NCBI GenBank assembly: GCA_025200525.1
Contig: CM045761.1
Span: 138,448,223 to 138,512,222 of the forward strand
Source of the DNA: Camellia lanceoleosa
Lineage: Eukaryota; Streptophyta; Magnoliopsida; Ericales; Theaceae
DNA: 64,000 bases
Direction: 5' to 3'
The notes beneath the pieces were generated by a model, which was given only the letters and a program-made list of their open reading frames with translations, was not told the origin of the DNA and searched no databases. Positions 33,213 to 45,379 of the stretch are shown here, one piece after another; position 1 is the stretch's first letter; every line of letters begins with the position of its first letter. Both the position numbers and the translations under genes were made by a program.

Positions 33213-34041
33213 CAAGCGGCCAACGAACCAATCATCGGAAGGGTGGAAAAAGCGTCGATCTGATCCTTCTCTTGCACCTTCTATCATTACCTCTCAAGAG
33301 GCTATTTCCCTAAGTCCCCATTTAACTCTAATGCCCCAACTGAAGGATTGGCCTCTTGTGAGTACCGATTCAGCAATGGCCGATCTTGAAGCAACTGTCG
33401 TCGTTGTGCGTAGCTTTGTCTTTCTAGTAGACGATGGTCGACTGCAAGAGTAGTCGGATGTGGCCATCTTCTCCTAGGCCTTGCATTTCTCTTTGGCAGT
33501 GAGTATTTTTTCAATTTTTTTCCTCTTGTCTCTTTTTGTTTGAGCTTTATCTTATTACTTTTTTATTGTTGCAGGGTCTTTAGTTTGCCAATTAGGCCAT
33601 ATGCCAACGTGATAGGCTTATCTGAGCTGCGGACAAGCTTAAGTCTTTCAAAGAGAAGCATGACGAGAGGGTGCAAGAGTTGGAGCATAGGCTAGTGATT
33701 TTTGAAGGCTGGGTCGTGGAGGTGGAGTGAAAGCTGGAGGCTTTGGTGAAGTCTTTTGCCAAAGAGGTGGCTTTTTTGAAGAAAGAGAATAAGCAACTCA
33801 ATGTCGATCAAGCAGCCAAGAATAAGGGGTACGCCGAAGCCACAACTGCTTTTGACGTGTAGTTCCTTAAGTTGGAGAACCTTTTTTTTAGGAGGGCTGG
33901 CTGGCTACTCTTCTGGTCATTGTCATTCTAGAAGGGTCTGAGCTTACGAAGAATATCTCGTATCCCCGTCTTGAAGCCTTGGCAAGCGCAAGTGAAGAGG
34001 TTGCTGGAGCCAGTATGAAGAATACCGCTACAAATGAATGA
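33213..34041 (+). pseudogene. Antisense accessory gene, copy 1, 3' half
   Basis: Continuation of the gene broken at 4795, starting with the second CAAGC. After a short basic region (SEGWKKRRSDPS) and STDSAMADLEA comes a GT-AG intron at 33499-33574 (76 nt, T-rich, acceptor TGTTGCAG). The next exon is a charged coiled coil (ADKLKSFKEKHDERVQELEH, FAKEVAFLKKENKQLNV, NKGYAEATTAFDV). A C-terminal tail (SYPRLEALASASEEVAG) ends at TGA 34039. In-frame stops at about 33628 and 33728 mark decay. The intron matches those at 54075-54162 and 63387-63469. Confidence 0.7.
33499..33574 (+). other. Intron 2 of gene copy 1
   Basis: GTGAGTATTTTT...TATTGTTGCAG with a strong T-rich tract, immediately before the coiled-coil exon, as in copies 3 and 4. 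Confidence 0.65.
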
Positions 34042-34230
34042 AGAATTTTCCTTGTTTCTTTTTCTTTTTTCTTTTTTTTCTATTGCTCATTTGTCTATAC
34101 TTTTATGTAAATATTTTAATTTTATGAACATCCATACTTATATACTTTGTGTTTGTGGATGGAATTTATTTTATGAGCTTTTGGTTTTATGAGATTTATT
34201 AACATACCTACCGATATACTTCTTTATCTG
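34042..34230 (+). other. 3' flank of gene copy 1
   Basis: T-rich, 3'-UTR-like, with no further coding sequence. Confidence 0.4.
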
Positions 34231-34745
34231 AAATACATCTACCCCCCTTCCTCGGTGCTCTGTTCTCTGCTCTAGTCACGAGATCGGTTTTTACTTGTAG
34301 GCTTTTATTTGTAGAGAACCATTATAGGTTTGTTCCTTACTTTGAGCAAGAGATCGGCATCATTCCTGTCAACAATACTATCCCTTGGATAGGTTTTTGT
34401 TCGTAAAAAACTATCATAGGTTTGTTCCTTGCTCTAAGCAAAAGGTCGGCAGCGTCCCTACTGATAATACTATCCCTTGGATAGGTTTTGTTTGTAGAAA
34501 ACCATTGCAGGTTTGTTCCTTACTCTAAGTAAAAGATCGGCAACATCCCTACTAACAATAATATCCCTTGGATAGGTTTTGTTCGTAGAAAACCATCATA
34601 GGTTTGTTTCTTGCTTTTCGCAAGAGATCGGCAGCATCCCTATTGATAATACTATCCCTTGGAGAGGTTTTTTTCAAAGAAAACTATCATAGATTTGTTC
34701 CTTACGCTGAGCAAGAGATCACCAACATTCCTTGGATAGGTTTTT
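34231..34745 (+). repeat. Minisatellite, about 91-bp unit, five copies
   Basis: AGGTTTGTTCC recurs at 34326, 34415, 34509, 34600 and 34691 (last one AGATTTG). Each is followed by CAAGAGATCGGC and ACTATCCCTTGGATAGG. Each unit contains an inverted CTATCC...GGATAG. It lies between copy 1 and the promoter of copy 2. Confidence 0.85.
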
Positions 34746-34810
34746 GTTTTAATACTAATATTAGGTTTAGGATTTTGAGAGCTCTGGTTTTAATGTTCTT
34801 ACGTCATAGG

Positions 34811-34818
34811 GACACGTG
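34811..34818 (+). promoter_or_regulatory. G-box (GACACGTG) upstream of gene copy 2
   Basis: Located 363 bp before the copy-2 ATG. GCGCCGC follows at 34905-34911, similar to ACGCCGCC downstream of the G-boxes of copies 3 and 4. The remainder of 34746-35180 is promoter/leader with no gene. Confidence 0.55.
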
Positions 34819-35180
34819 TCACTTTTTCTAAATGCTCATCAGTGTGTTGTATTAAATGAGGTGGTACGTTTTGTAAATGAAGCAACATGCGCGTCTGAGT
34901 GATGCGCCGCTTCCCTTTCTTTTACACAATTTGGATTCAAATCATTACTCAGATATTTTCAATTTCTTTCCGCAATACATCCTTTCGGCGTTGACACCTA
35001 TGGTTGTTTTTTTGGAGTTTCTTGGTCTCAATACTTCATAAAGCTGCCTCTAAGCCTCCTTGAGCATCATTTTTTTTCACTTGTAAGTTTCTTTGTTTCC
35101 TATTTCGAATATTTCTTGTATTTCCAATTGGCAAAAATGCTTATCTCGTTAGTAACCTCGAAGGTTAAGAATACCTTCGA

Positions 35181-36747
35181 ATGACCTACGATATTCCCAA
35201 CAATGTCGCCATGGAAGCCCCTCACCCCAGTGATAATTTCCTAGTGCCTTCTGATGATAGGATTCTGTGGCTGGTTTCAGCCATTGTCGAAGGTGGGCTT
35301 GCATTTGCCCTCCACCCTCTTTTTCATGAGGTTCTCTCCTACTACGGGGTTCCTTCATTTCTGCTCAATACAAATTACTTCAAAATTGTGAATGGAATGG
35401 TATCCGTAAACAACCTATTAGACAATGACGTAGGTTTAAGAGACCTCCAATATTGTTATAGTCTATGTCAATCTGGTACTAGAGCTTTCTTCTTGGCTTT
35501 CAAGAGTCGAGATCTGGACCGCTCCCTTGTTCGGATGCTCCCTGGATTGTTTTCGGTTGACGTCAAAGATATAATTATGATTTTTAGAAATTGGGAATTT
35601 TCTTTACCTGACATTGAGTTTGGTGTAGCCATTGTGCCCTGATCATTGAGCGCAGGTGATTTGCTATGTCTTTATCTGTATTTGAATTGTTGTTAATTTA
35701 CTGTCATTTTCTTCTTCTTTTGTTTTTGGTTTTCCAAATACTAACTGCCTTGTTCTGCTTTGCCTTAGCTCATCAGCAGGTAAATACCAGTCTTTATGAC
35801 AAGTCATGGGGCATTAACTTTCTTGTCCTTCAAATAGTTTGGAGGTTCTGGAGAGCCGCCTCCCGATCAACGAAAGTGCTGATCGATCAATATCTTTCCC
35901 GTATTGCCCCTATTCTTCCATCTCCTACCACTGTTGTTATTGTTAGGGCAAGTGAAAAGGCTTAGGAGTAAGAACCAGTAATTCCCTTCCTGTGGGACAA
36001 TCTTGAACCGCCAATTGTGACCGCCGAACAAGTTCCAAAAATCATACCGATTCCTGTGAATTCATCAGAATCTCTGGCATCAAGTATGACAAGACGTTGC
36101 TGAGGAGCCTGTACGTCGAGTTATCCACTAGTAAGGATCTGAGAAGCGGATTAGGGTGAAGGACGGAGGCTAGCAAAATGTTCAGCTAAAGAAGTGCCCC
36201 CGTCTAGTCGTCATCGGATTATGGCTAACGAGGAGCAGACCGAGGCTTCATTTGAGGGCCCTACTGAGTACTTATTCGAATCGATGATAGGTAACAGGGT
36301 GCTGAATGCGTGTGACTTGGTCTTTTCAAAGATAGGAGTGGCCGTAGCCATGGCCTAAGGCATGCGTATTCTAGGCAGCGTCCATCAACTAGAAGGGTTA
36401 TTTGATTAGCAAGCCTTCGGATGTGGAATCCATGATATAATGAAGGTAATGTATTGGGTTGCAATCTGTTGGTGTAGACTTATTTGTCGTTTTAGCTTTT
36501 TGTATCCTTAGTAAGACAAACTAAATTAGTGAAGTTGACGTTCCAGGCCATTAATCTTTTCAGGGAAACTAGTGTACGAGTAACTTGAGAGAGGAATCAG
36601 TAAGAGGAAAAGAGTACTTAGATAGGGTTGGGCCATGCCCGAGCTAAGGAAAGGGTTACTTCGGCTGAATCCAAGCAAATGAGTGCCGAAGAGAACTTTC
36701 AAGCTGTAACTCAGCAATTGGATTAGCTGTGGCCCAAACTAAAGGGT
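35181..36747 (+). pseudogene. Antisense accessory gene, copy 2, 3'-truncated
   Basis: ATG at 35181. Exon 1 reads MTYDIPNNVAMEAPHP, IVEGGLAFALHPLFHEVLSY, NTNYFKIVNGMVSVN, LRDLQYCYSLCQSG and RNWEFSLPD, the full PF04195-like domain in one open frame of 153 codons. Intron 1 at 35656-35768 (donor GTGATT, acceptor GCCTTAG) leads into AHQQVNTSLYDKSWG...TKVLIDQYLSRIAP. After 35965 frames break repeatedly. Recognisable pieces are GPTEYLFESMIGNRVL near 36260 and a coiled coil ending in ERVTSAESKQMSAEENFQAV near 36700. It stops at 36747 where LTR B begins. It is the least damaged N-terminal domain of copies 1 and 2. Confidence 0.75.
35656..35768 (+). other. Intron 1 of gene copy 2
   Basis: GTGATTTGCTATG...CTTTGCCTTAG, 113 nt, pyrimidine-rich 3' half. 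Joining gives phase 1, the same phase as copy 4. Confidence 0.6.
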
Positions 36748-39439
36748 TGTGGACTCGCCTTTTTCCGCACACCCTTTCGGAAGGTTTGAAAGAAAGGCCT
36801 CACAGTTCGGACTCCCGCGGTTCTGAATCTAATCTCATAAGTATAATATGAAATTGACAAACACCAAAAAATCCAAATCCGACAAATCGTTTTGGAAAAT
36901 TGATTTTAGGATAAAAAATGTCAAAATTGGACTGCTTTGCTAGATACAGAGTCACCACTTAAATATTTTATTTTCGGGAAATTTAGGAAACCCATGACTC
37001 GTGCCAAAGCCCACGTGTCCGTCATCACCAAAGTTGTCTCGGCTCAAGAACTTGGGTACGAAGGGAAAAGGTCATGAATTGAGCACCCCCGCTCGCCCAA
37101 TCAAAGATTGACATCTACTAATCATGATATGATCTTTATAAACGTTATGTGCTCTTGTTCCGGCTATTAGCTAACATTACTATGTGATGTGAACAATCAA
37201 GTATAGACTAGTTTGCTCAATTTAGAACAATTCAACTCATGTTTGCTTGCGAAAATGGTTTGAATTTGCCACATCAAGTGGGCTTAAAGATGAGGATTTG
37301 CCACCAAACTTAGTGGGCTTAAAACATGATTTGCCATACATTTGTTGAATTGTTCCAATTCAAACAACAAACCTTCATCCACAGACATTCATGCAGTTTA
37401 GCATTTAAGCACATAGCCTCATGGCAAGCATGCGAAACATGGCAACATTCACACATATGCAAGTATGCTAAAGCGTAAAAACTTACCTAGTACTCCAAGC
37501 CAAAACAGAAACTAGTTAGAATGATGCATGATCCTAACTATACAAGATGTCTAATGCAACACATGCAAAGAATGCAATTAATAGGTTCGGCTACTAATAT
37601 GACATATGGATCGATTTGATTACATCCGATTAAACACGTATTCAACGAAGTATTGAAATGGCAATGCAGCTTGAATGATGCGCCAAGGCTCGGTGCATGC
37701 AATACGAATGAATGGATGCAAGCATGCGATATGCTAATTTGAAATATGTCCCTAATCTAACCATCAAAAGCGATTAAATAAAAGAGAAAAAGACGTAGGG
37801 TTGGAAAACATATACACACGCACACACACTTATTACAATTACGCCCTCGCGAAGGAGGGTCCGAATGAATAAGAGCTAAACTAATTTAATTAAGCTAATT
37901 AGACTAAATATTACAAACCAAATGAATAACTAACTAAGCTAATTACTAATTATTACAACACTTTAACTAACTAGCAAACTAATTAATTAAATTATAACAC
38001 AAATGCACACGATCTAAGGAATTAAGATATTAAACTATGTTGCCACTGCTCCGCCTCGAGAAGTGGTGCACATGCTCGGTTTTCACTCGGAAAAGACCTC
38101 TGTTTCCCTCTTGAAAGTCTCTGTTTGCAAGGTTGAGAATCTCCAGAATCTTTCTGCTCCACCTTACCAAATCTTTGCTAAGGTTTACGTCAATGGCCTG
38201 CTGGCCATAGAGGGAAACTGTTAGCCATCTGCCGGCCAAAAAGGTGTACTACCGGCTAGAAATGAGGCACTGTCAGCCATGGATGATGCACTGCCAGCTA
38301 CTAATGCATTATATCACCATGCTGCAACAGAGCACAAACAAAGCAAAAATGAGGGTTTTCAAAGGGCTGTCTGCACACCTTGTCTCTTCTTTTCATGGGG
38401 AAATCAAAGGAGGGACAAGATTTGGTTCACCAAACCACCAATCAAGAAATTTCATTGCATGATGGCTCGTGAAACCAATTGTGCAAGTTCAATAAATGCA
38501 AAAACAAGACTCAAATGGCCGTCGCCCTATCATGCATGATCAAGGGCAATGGAGACCTAGGATGGCACATTTCATCACTAGTGAGTATGAAATGTCCCAT
38601 TTGCCTTGTGTTCAAATTAATGTCCGATTTGAACACATGCAATACAACACAAAGAGATGCTTATCTTGCCTCTTTTACTTGTCATGTTTACTCATTTTAA
38701 TTACCAAATCATCATTTAATCCATTAAGTCCATTGGTGAGTGTCCTCTAATGGAAGGAGGGTTCAAACCACAAGTTTCTTTGGGCATGAAAAAGGCATTA
38801 CACTGTTGGTAATGAACCCTCTAAGGGATTAAATCATTAGGTGTAGCACCTCCATTTCACACTTAGGTAAACAAGTGGTTTGAAACCACTTTCAAAGCAA
38901 AACCAAAAAGTGAAGAAATGAGGAAGATTGCAAAGATTATAAGTGTAGAAATGAAGCAGAAAAAGCACTAAAACATGCAATCAACTCAAACCAATGATGT
39001 TTATAGCCTTAAAACAACAAGCTAGTGCAAGAAACTTACACTACAACTATGCAAAACAAGATGCAAAAGACTTAACCAACCCAAAACAAAGCTAAAACAG
39101 GTCAAAACAAAGCCTAAAACATGCTGGACTTAAGCTAAGTTAAGCTAGAAAAACATGCTAACATGTACGGCTAACTAAGCATGCAAACAAGACACAAGGA
39201 AGGGAGTCTAACCCCTCCAATTTTGGACTTCAAAATGAGATTTTTGCCACTGAAAACCTCTGAAATTCAGTGGTTAAAAGGACCAAAAAAGTTGGTTTTA
39301 AAGTGATGAATAAAGGCACAAAAGCTTTGCATACAAAGAAACAAGAAGGGTGAACCACCCCCTAACTAAAAATGGCTCAAACCACCATTTTTAAGCCCCA
39401 AAAACAGAGCTTTTTACAGTTCAAAACCAGCCCCAAAAC
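36748..39439 (-). repeat. Partial A-like LTR of element B
   Basis: The reverse complement aligns by eye with the end of LTR A. Shared landmarks are the AAATATTTTATTTT...GGAAACCCATGACTCGTGCC block (36965-37010), ACTAACTAGC-rich sequence (about 37900) and the AAATTCAGTGGTTAAAAGGACC block (39271). About 1.2 kb of the proximal LTR is absent where Tekay 3 begins. Open frames within it are incidental. Confidence 0.75.
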
Positions 39440-41708
39440 TGTCATGACCCAAACCCGCCCCTGTGGGTTAAGGACATAACCGGCCAGTAATCATGAGATT
39501 ACCTACGGCCTCAAACCAAACCAAACGTATTTTAACAGAGTTAATGGGGGCCAAATGGAAGCAATTCAAAAACTTTGTCTATAGAGCTGTGCTTACATAG
39601 CACATCATGACAAACCATACGTATGCATAATAATAACTCACAACAAAATATGTACTACACAAGGTTCTGTACATACAGTATCATATAAGTGCAAGTCAAC
39701 CCAAGAAAACTATATACAACATATTCCAAGACTTCGCCCACATGACAAAATAAAACAGAATGACAAAAAGGCGAAGACGGGTCTCATGCGTGAGACGCAA
39801 GGGTTGACTCTTCAAAACCTTTGTTGTTCTTTACAGACTTCACTGGGGCTGGGTTTGGACTTCTCTTGGCTCACCTACAAACACATGAATAAGCGTGAGC
39901 GAAAGCCCAATGAATAATATCAAATAAAGGAGTTATATAAACGGTATGTAGAACAATATGCTTCAAATGGCCTTGGGCCCAATTCATACTTTCATTTATG
40001 TCAAACTGGCCTTTGGTCCGTTCATTTATTCGTATCAAACTGGCCTTTGGCCCATTCATTTATTCGTATCAAACTAGCCTTTGGCCCATTCATTCATGTC
40101 AAAACGGCCTCTGGCCCATTCATTTGGCATAGCAACATTGTCCACCAATCGAATCAACGAACTTATAGAACTTACATAGAAGCAAGTAATTTGGACAACA
40201 ACATATTTCAAATATCTTTGTTAAGATATTACTCACAGTGATCGGTTGGTCGGTTTGCCTTGGAGCTTGACCCTACACATTCCATGAACACAAAAGGATC
40301 ACAAACAATTCAATCCGTTCTAAATTCACATTTTCCTCTTTAGGTTTCATTCTTATCTCTTTAACTCAATTACAATGCTCAATGCATGCCAAAGAGTACT
40401 TAGAAGTGAAAGAGAATAGAAAACGAAACACGGATTGCCTTTTCAAAATTTCAGAAAACAGGGTTCTCGCTCGAGCGTAGACTTCCCCACTCGAGCGGAC
40501 CCTTGAGGCCTTCAAAAGTACTGGCTATGTCGAATTTACGCTCGATCGTACACTCTGGCACTCGAGCGAAAGGCCTCTCTACATGGCTCCCGGCTCTAGC
40601 ATGAACTCCCCCGCTCGAGCGGATACCATGTCTGCAAAAAGTTCTGGGAGCATGTATTTCACGCTCGAGCGGCGGTTTCCTCGCTCAAGCGGACATCAAA
40701 ATTCTGGAAAACCCAGAATTGTTCTTTGAGCTCAATTCGACCTTCCAATCAACATTTCATGCATATAATAGCTCAAACTTCAAATATACTTGTGCTAACA
40801 TGATACAAACACCAAATTATATCATTATGAAGCTCAATTTCATGAATCAACCACTTGCATGTCCCAAATTAACCCAAACTCATCACCAACTCATCAAATT
40901 CATGCATTCAAAGCTCCTACTCTTATAAATTGTACATGCATGTGATATATTACCCTCATTTCAACTTACATGGTGCGAATGGTGATTACAAACATGAGCC
41001 TCAACTAGAAACTTACATGGATCATGTATTTCAAACTCAAACATGCAAATCCCAAGCAATTACATACATGCAAGCATACATTAACCTTCAATTCAACATG
41101 ATCAACTCAATTTCATTCCAATCCTTACTCTTGGTCATCAACCAACCTTGGATTCACAAGATTACAACTAGGGTCCATAAATTACTCACCTAGAGGCTTA
41201 ATTCTCCCAATCTGTAGCAAAATCTTGAGTTTAATCCTCCAATTCTTCACAAACTTGAGCCAAACACAATTCTTCTTCTCTCTTCCTCTCTAGCCGACCC
41301 TCTCTTTACTCTTGGAGTTAAAAATCAGCCAAAATAAACTAAAGAGGGAATTTGAGTGAAAGTGGCCCACTAAGAGCTCTTTTAATCAAAATTCTTAATA
41401 TTAAAATAATTGAGCACCAATTTACTAATTTAATCAATATAATTTGATCCAATTCAATTTTCAATTAAATTTCACCGCAGGCTCTAAAATATATGCCTAT
41501 CACAATGGCGTAGTCAATTTCGGTTTCTGTGGCCGATAGAGCCTTCAATTTAATTTCCAAAGCAGATAATCGAACAGATATTCCTACGGTGAACAGATGG
41601 AAATTCAAAACCACATATTTTCACATAATGGCACACAAAATCATATTAAACACATAGTTATACTCATATTAAGGACCAATTAACATATTACGGAACAGGG
41701 ATATCACA
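39440..41708 (-). repeat. 3' LTR of Tekay 3 (2269 bp)
   Basis: Ends AGGGATATCACA against a polypurine tract (minus strand AAAGGGGGAAGAC, 41709-41721). It carries five units of the 30-bp minisatellite and a cluster of CGCTCGAGCG motifs at about 40460-40700. Confidence 0.9.
39985..40120 (-). repeat. 30-bp minisatellite, five units (3' LTR copy)
   Basis: GGCCT(T/C)(T/G)GGCCCATTCATT words at about 39970, 40010, 40040, 40077 and 40107. The other LTR of the same element has eleven. Confidence 0.8.
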
Positions 41709-41719
41709 GTCTTCCCCCT

Positions 41720-42163
41720 TTAGGAAGTTTGGTCCTCCAAACTTATTTTACCTTCGTTGGGAAACAAATGTGGATAGCGTAGTCGCATTTCCTCCTCTTT
41801 TTCCCACGTGGCGTTTGTCCCATAGTGTTCTTTCCATTCCACTTTTACCATTGGGATGGACTTGCTTCTCAATTGATTCACTTGCCGATCAACAATTCGT
41901 TCCGGCCATTCGGCGTATTCCATATTTTCATCAATAGCTACCCGGTGATAATCAATCACATGAAACGGGTCTCGGAGGTAACCCCTCAACATCGACACGT
42001 GAAACACATTATGGATTTGTTCGAATCCTGGTGGCAAAGCAACTCTATAAGCAACTGGACCAAGCCTTTCTAGAATCTGAAACGGCCCAATGTAACGGGG
42101 CGACAACTTGCCCTTCTTTCCAAATCTGACTTGGCCTTTCATTGGGGACACACGGATAAACAC
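41720..42163 (-). pseudogene. Integrase C-terminus and chromodomain, Tekay 3
   Basis: A 147-codon open end of pol: MFIRVSPMKGQVRFGKKG, HNVFHVSMLRGYLRDPFHVI, then the chromodomain with YAEWPERIVDRQ, IPMVKVEWKEHYG and ATWEKEEEM, followed by YPHLFP and a SLEDQTS end. It is separated from the integrase core by stops near 42227. The chromodomain differs from Tekay 2 at many positions, so 2 and 3 are distinct families of one clade. Confidence 0.9.
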
Positions 42164-42226
42164 GTGGTCACCGACCTCATACTCGAGAGGTCTTCTTCGA
42201 ACGTCTGCGTAGTTCTTTTGTCAGTC

Positions 42227-43297
42227 CTAAGCTATTTTGAGCCTTTGCCAAATAGTTTTGATTTTCTCATAAGTGTCTCGCACAATTTCAGGTCCAAGTA
42301 AAGCTCTATCCCCGACCTCTGTCCAACAATTTGGTGATCTACACCTTCTACCATACAAAGCCTCGTATGGTGCCATACCAATGCTAGAGTGGAAGCTGTT
42401 ATTATAAGCAAATTCCGTAAGTGGCAAATAGTCTTCCCAACTCCCCTGAAAATCCAAAGCACACATCCGAAGCATATCTTCCAAAGTCAGTATTATTCGT
42501 TCTGATTGCCCATCGGTCTGTGGGTGGAATGCAGTACTGAATCTTAGTTCTGTCCCCATAGCTTCCTGCAAACTCTTCCACAATCTAGATACAAATTTTG
42601 GATCTCTATCCGACACAATAGATACCGAAACTCCATGTAAACGGACGATCTCATCAACATAAATAGTAGCTAGTCTATAAGCATTAAATGTAGTTTTGAC
42701 AGGCAAAAAATGTGCAGATTTAGTCAGCCTATCAACTACAACCCAAATAGAATCCATACCTCGAGAAGTCTTAGGTAGGCCAACAACAAAATCCATAGTC
42801 ACATGCTCCCACTTCCATTCAGGAATAGGGAGAGGTTGCAGTAGACCGCCCGATTTCTGATGTTCAGCTTTCACTTGCTAGCACTAAAGACATTTGGACA
42901 CATATTCTGCAATCTCTTTCTTCATCTTAGGCCACCAATAGGTTTGTTTCAAATCCCGATACATTTTATTGTTACCCGGATGCATAGCAAACGCTGATTT
43001 GTGGGCTTCATCTAAAACCCTTCTCTCTAGTTTTGGAATATCTGGGACGCACATTCGGCTTCGAAACCTCAACACCTCATTTTCAATACTAAACTCTGCT
43101 TTTGGACTTGTCTCAAATTCATCAATTACCTTCTTGAGGAATTCATCCTCCTTTTGTTTCTGTTTAATTTCCTCAATGATTGTCGGCTCGGCTGTAATAG
43201 CGGCTATCAATCCACCATGTTCACACATTACCACTTCAATTTCAGACTTCTCAAATTCTTGCAAGATCTCTTTCTGTTCAGTAAGCAAACAGGCCAT
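42227..43297 (-). pseudogene. Integrase, Tekay 3, with stops in the zinc motif
   Basis: Reads from the RNase H-integrase linker through the zinc domain (MHPGNNKMYRDLKQTYWWPK, EYVSKCL). There two stops in three codons (about 42876-42884) replace the His of CLHC and the following Gln. The core then continues open for 215 codons: TMDFVVGLPKT (first D), VSDRDPKFVS (second D), TDGQSERIILT (E), and SIGMAPYEALYGRRCRSP. The catalytic triad is intact but the zinc domain is broken. Integrase joins the cDNA ends to the chromosome. Confidence 0.9.
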
Positions 43298-43312
43298 ACT
43301 CCCCGTTGACTT

Positions 43313-43648
43313 TCAACTCAAGGCGTCAGCAACTGTATTAGCTTTCCCGGGGTGATATTGAATCTCCAGATCATAATCCTTTATTAATTCCGGCCATCTC
43401 CTCTGCCGCATATTCAACTCTTTCTGTGTGAAAAAGTATTTCAAACTTTTGTGATCCGTGTAGACTTCACACTTTGCTCCATACAGATAATGCCGCCAGA
43501 TTTTCAAAGCAAAAACAATTGCGGCCAATTCTAGGTCGTGCGTTGGATAATTCTTCTCGTGTGGCCTCAACTGTCGGGAGGCGTAAGCAATAACTTTTCC
43601 GTTCTGCATTAACACATAACCCAAACCCTTATAAGACGCATCACACAA
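43313..43648 (-). pseudogene. RNase H, Tekay 3
   Basis: A 111-codon frame: CDASYKGLG (first acidic residue), [24 protein letters not shown] and [14 protein letters not shown], then a stop. It is offset by a frameshift from reverse transcriptase at about 43645. It would degrade the RNA strand of the replication intermediate. Confidence 0.88.
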
Positions 43649-44864
43649 AATTTTCCGTACCTGACGGTAGTGTCAAAACTGGTGCAGTGGTCAATCTCGT
43701 TTTCAACTCATGAAAGGCAGATTCTCTTTCATCATTCCATTCAAATGATTGCCCCTTGTGTGTCAACTGGGTAAGAGGTACAGCTATCTTGGAAAAGTCT
43801 TTCACAAATCTTCTGTAATAACCAGCTAAGCCCATGAAACTACGGACCTCTATTACATTTGTCGATGTAGGCCAATTCACAATTGCCTCTATTTTCTGTA
43901 GGTCCACTGAAATTCCTTCCTTGTTGATCACATGCCCTAGGAAAACAACTTCATCCAACCAAAACTCACATTTCTTTAGTTTAGCAAATAATTTTCTTTC
44001 CCGAAGTATTTGTAGGACAGTTCTCAAATGATGTTCACGTTTAAGTCTGTCTTTAGAATATATCAAAATGTCATCGATAAAAACCACAACGAATTCGTCA
44101 AGGTAGGTTTTAAAAATTCGGTTCATTAAGTCCATAAATGCTGCCGGAGCATTAGTCACTCCAAATGGCATAACAAGAAACTCAAAATGTCCATACCTCG
44201 TTCTGAATGCGGTTTTCTCAACATCCTCTGCCTTAACTTTCAGTTGATGATACCCGGATCTCAAATCAATCTTAGAAAACACCTGTGATCCCTGCAACTG
44301 GTCAAATAAGTCATCAATACGGGGTAGGGGATATTTGTTCTTTATTGTTACCTTGTTCAATTCCCAATAATCGATGCACAAATGCAAAGTTTCGTCCTTC
44401 TTTTTCACAAACAATACTGGTGCACCCCAAGGCGAAGTGCTAGGTCGAATAAACCCCTTGTCAAGCAGGTCTTGCAACTGTTCTTTCAATTCTTTCATTT
44501 CGGCAGTAGCCATTCTGTAGGGAGTCTTGGAAATAGGCTGGGTACTTGGCATGGTTTCAATAGTGAACTCTATCTCTCGGTCTACCAATTCCCCTGGTAA
44601 TTCATTTGGAAACATATCTAGAAATTCTCTAACAATAGGGATGTTGTTCAATTCAACATTTACAGATTGTTCAGACAACACATAGCACAAATAACCCTGG
44701 CACCCTTTCCTGATCAGTTTACATGCTTTCATTGCAGATATCAAATAAGGTGGAGGCACTACCCCATTACCCACAAAAACAATTTCCTTATGTTCTGGTG
44801 GTTTAAACACAACCCGTTTTGTCACACAATCAATGGTGGCACAATATTTGGTCAACCAATCCAT
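43641..44864 (-). pseudogene. Reverse transcriptase, Tekay 3 (407 codons open)
   Basis: The longest open reverse transcriptase in the window. [13 protein letters not shown] from the end of protease leads into [36 protein letters not shown] (usually CIDYRELN), [13 protein letters not shown] (D200), [17 protein letters not shown] and FIDDILIYS (262-270, active site). It continues [29 protein letters not shown] and a connection domain. It copies genomic RNA into cDNA in the particle. No stop lies within it, but the frameshift to RNase H and upstream breaks prevent a full polyprotein. Confidence 0.93.
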
Positions 44865-45379
44865 CCCAAAATTACATCAAAATGCCTAAAGTTCAAGGGC
44901 AACAAATCTACATATAGAATAGCATCATTAATACGCATGTCGCAAAACCGGTATATGGATTCACACAATACAGATTCCCCAGATAGAGCAGACACACATA
45001 GCAGATATGGTAGTAATTCTAGAGGTCTACTCAGTCTAGATGCAAATGCACATGTCACGAAAGAGTGTGTGGATCCGGAGTCAATTAACACAAAAGCATC
45101 CTGATTACATATAGAAAAAGTGCCTAAGACAACTGCGTTGGCATTCCGTGTATCACCCAGAACTAGCGCAAAAACTCTCCCTTGTCTCACGGTATCCCTG
45201 GTGGTAGCGGATCTCAAAGTATTTCCCGGCTTCGGGATCGATGCAGTTGAGCTAGCAGCTAGCTTCCCATTGTTCTGATTACAATCTCGAGCCATGTGCC
45301 CTTGTTTACCACACTTGAAACAGGCCCCTGACACACAGTAACAAACCCCACGGTGTCTTTTGCTACAAATATTGCACAT
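44852..45379 (-). pseudogene. Gag zinc knuckles and protease, Tekay 3
   Basis: CNICSKRHRGVC and the canonical knuckle CFKCGKQGHMARDC are followed by a spacer. The protease reads FVLIDSGSTHSFV (active site), a variable region and [10 protein letters not shown], where the usual GMDWL is split by a frameshift (MDWL opens the next frame). Both knuckles are intact, unlike Tekay 2. Confidence 0.9.
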
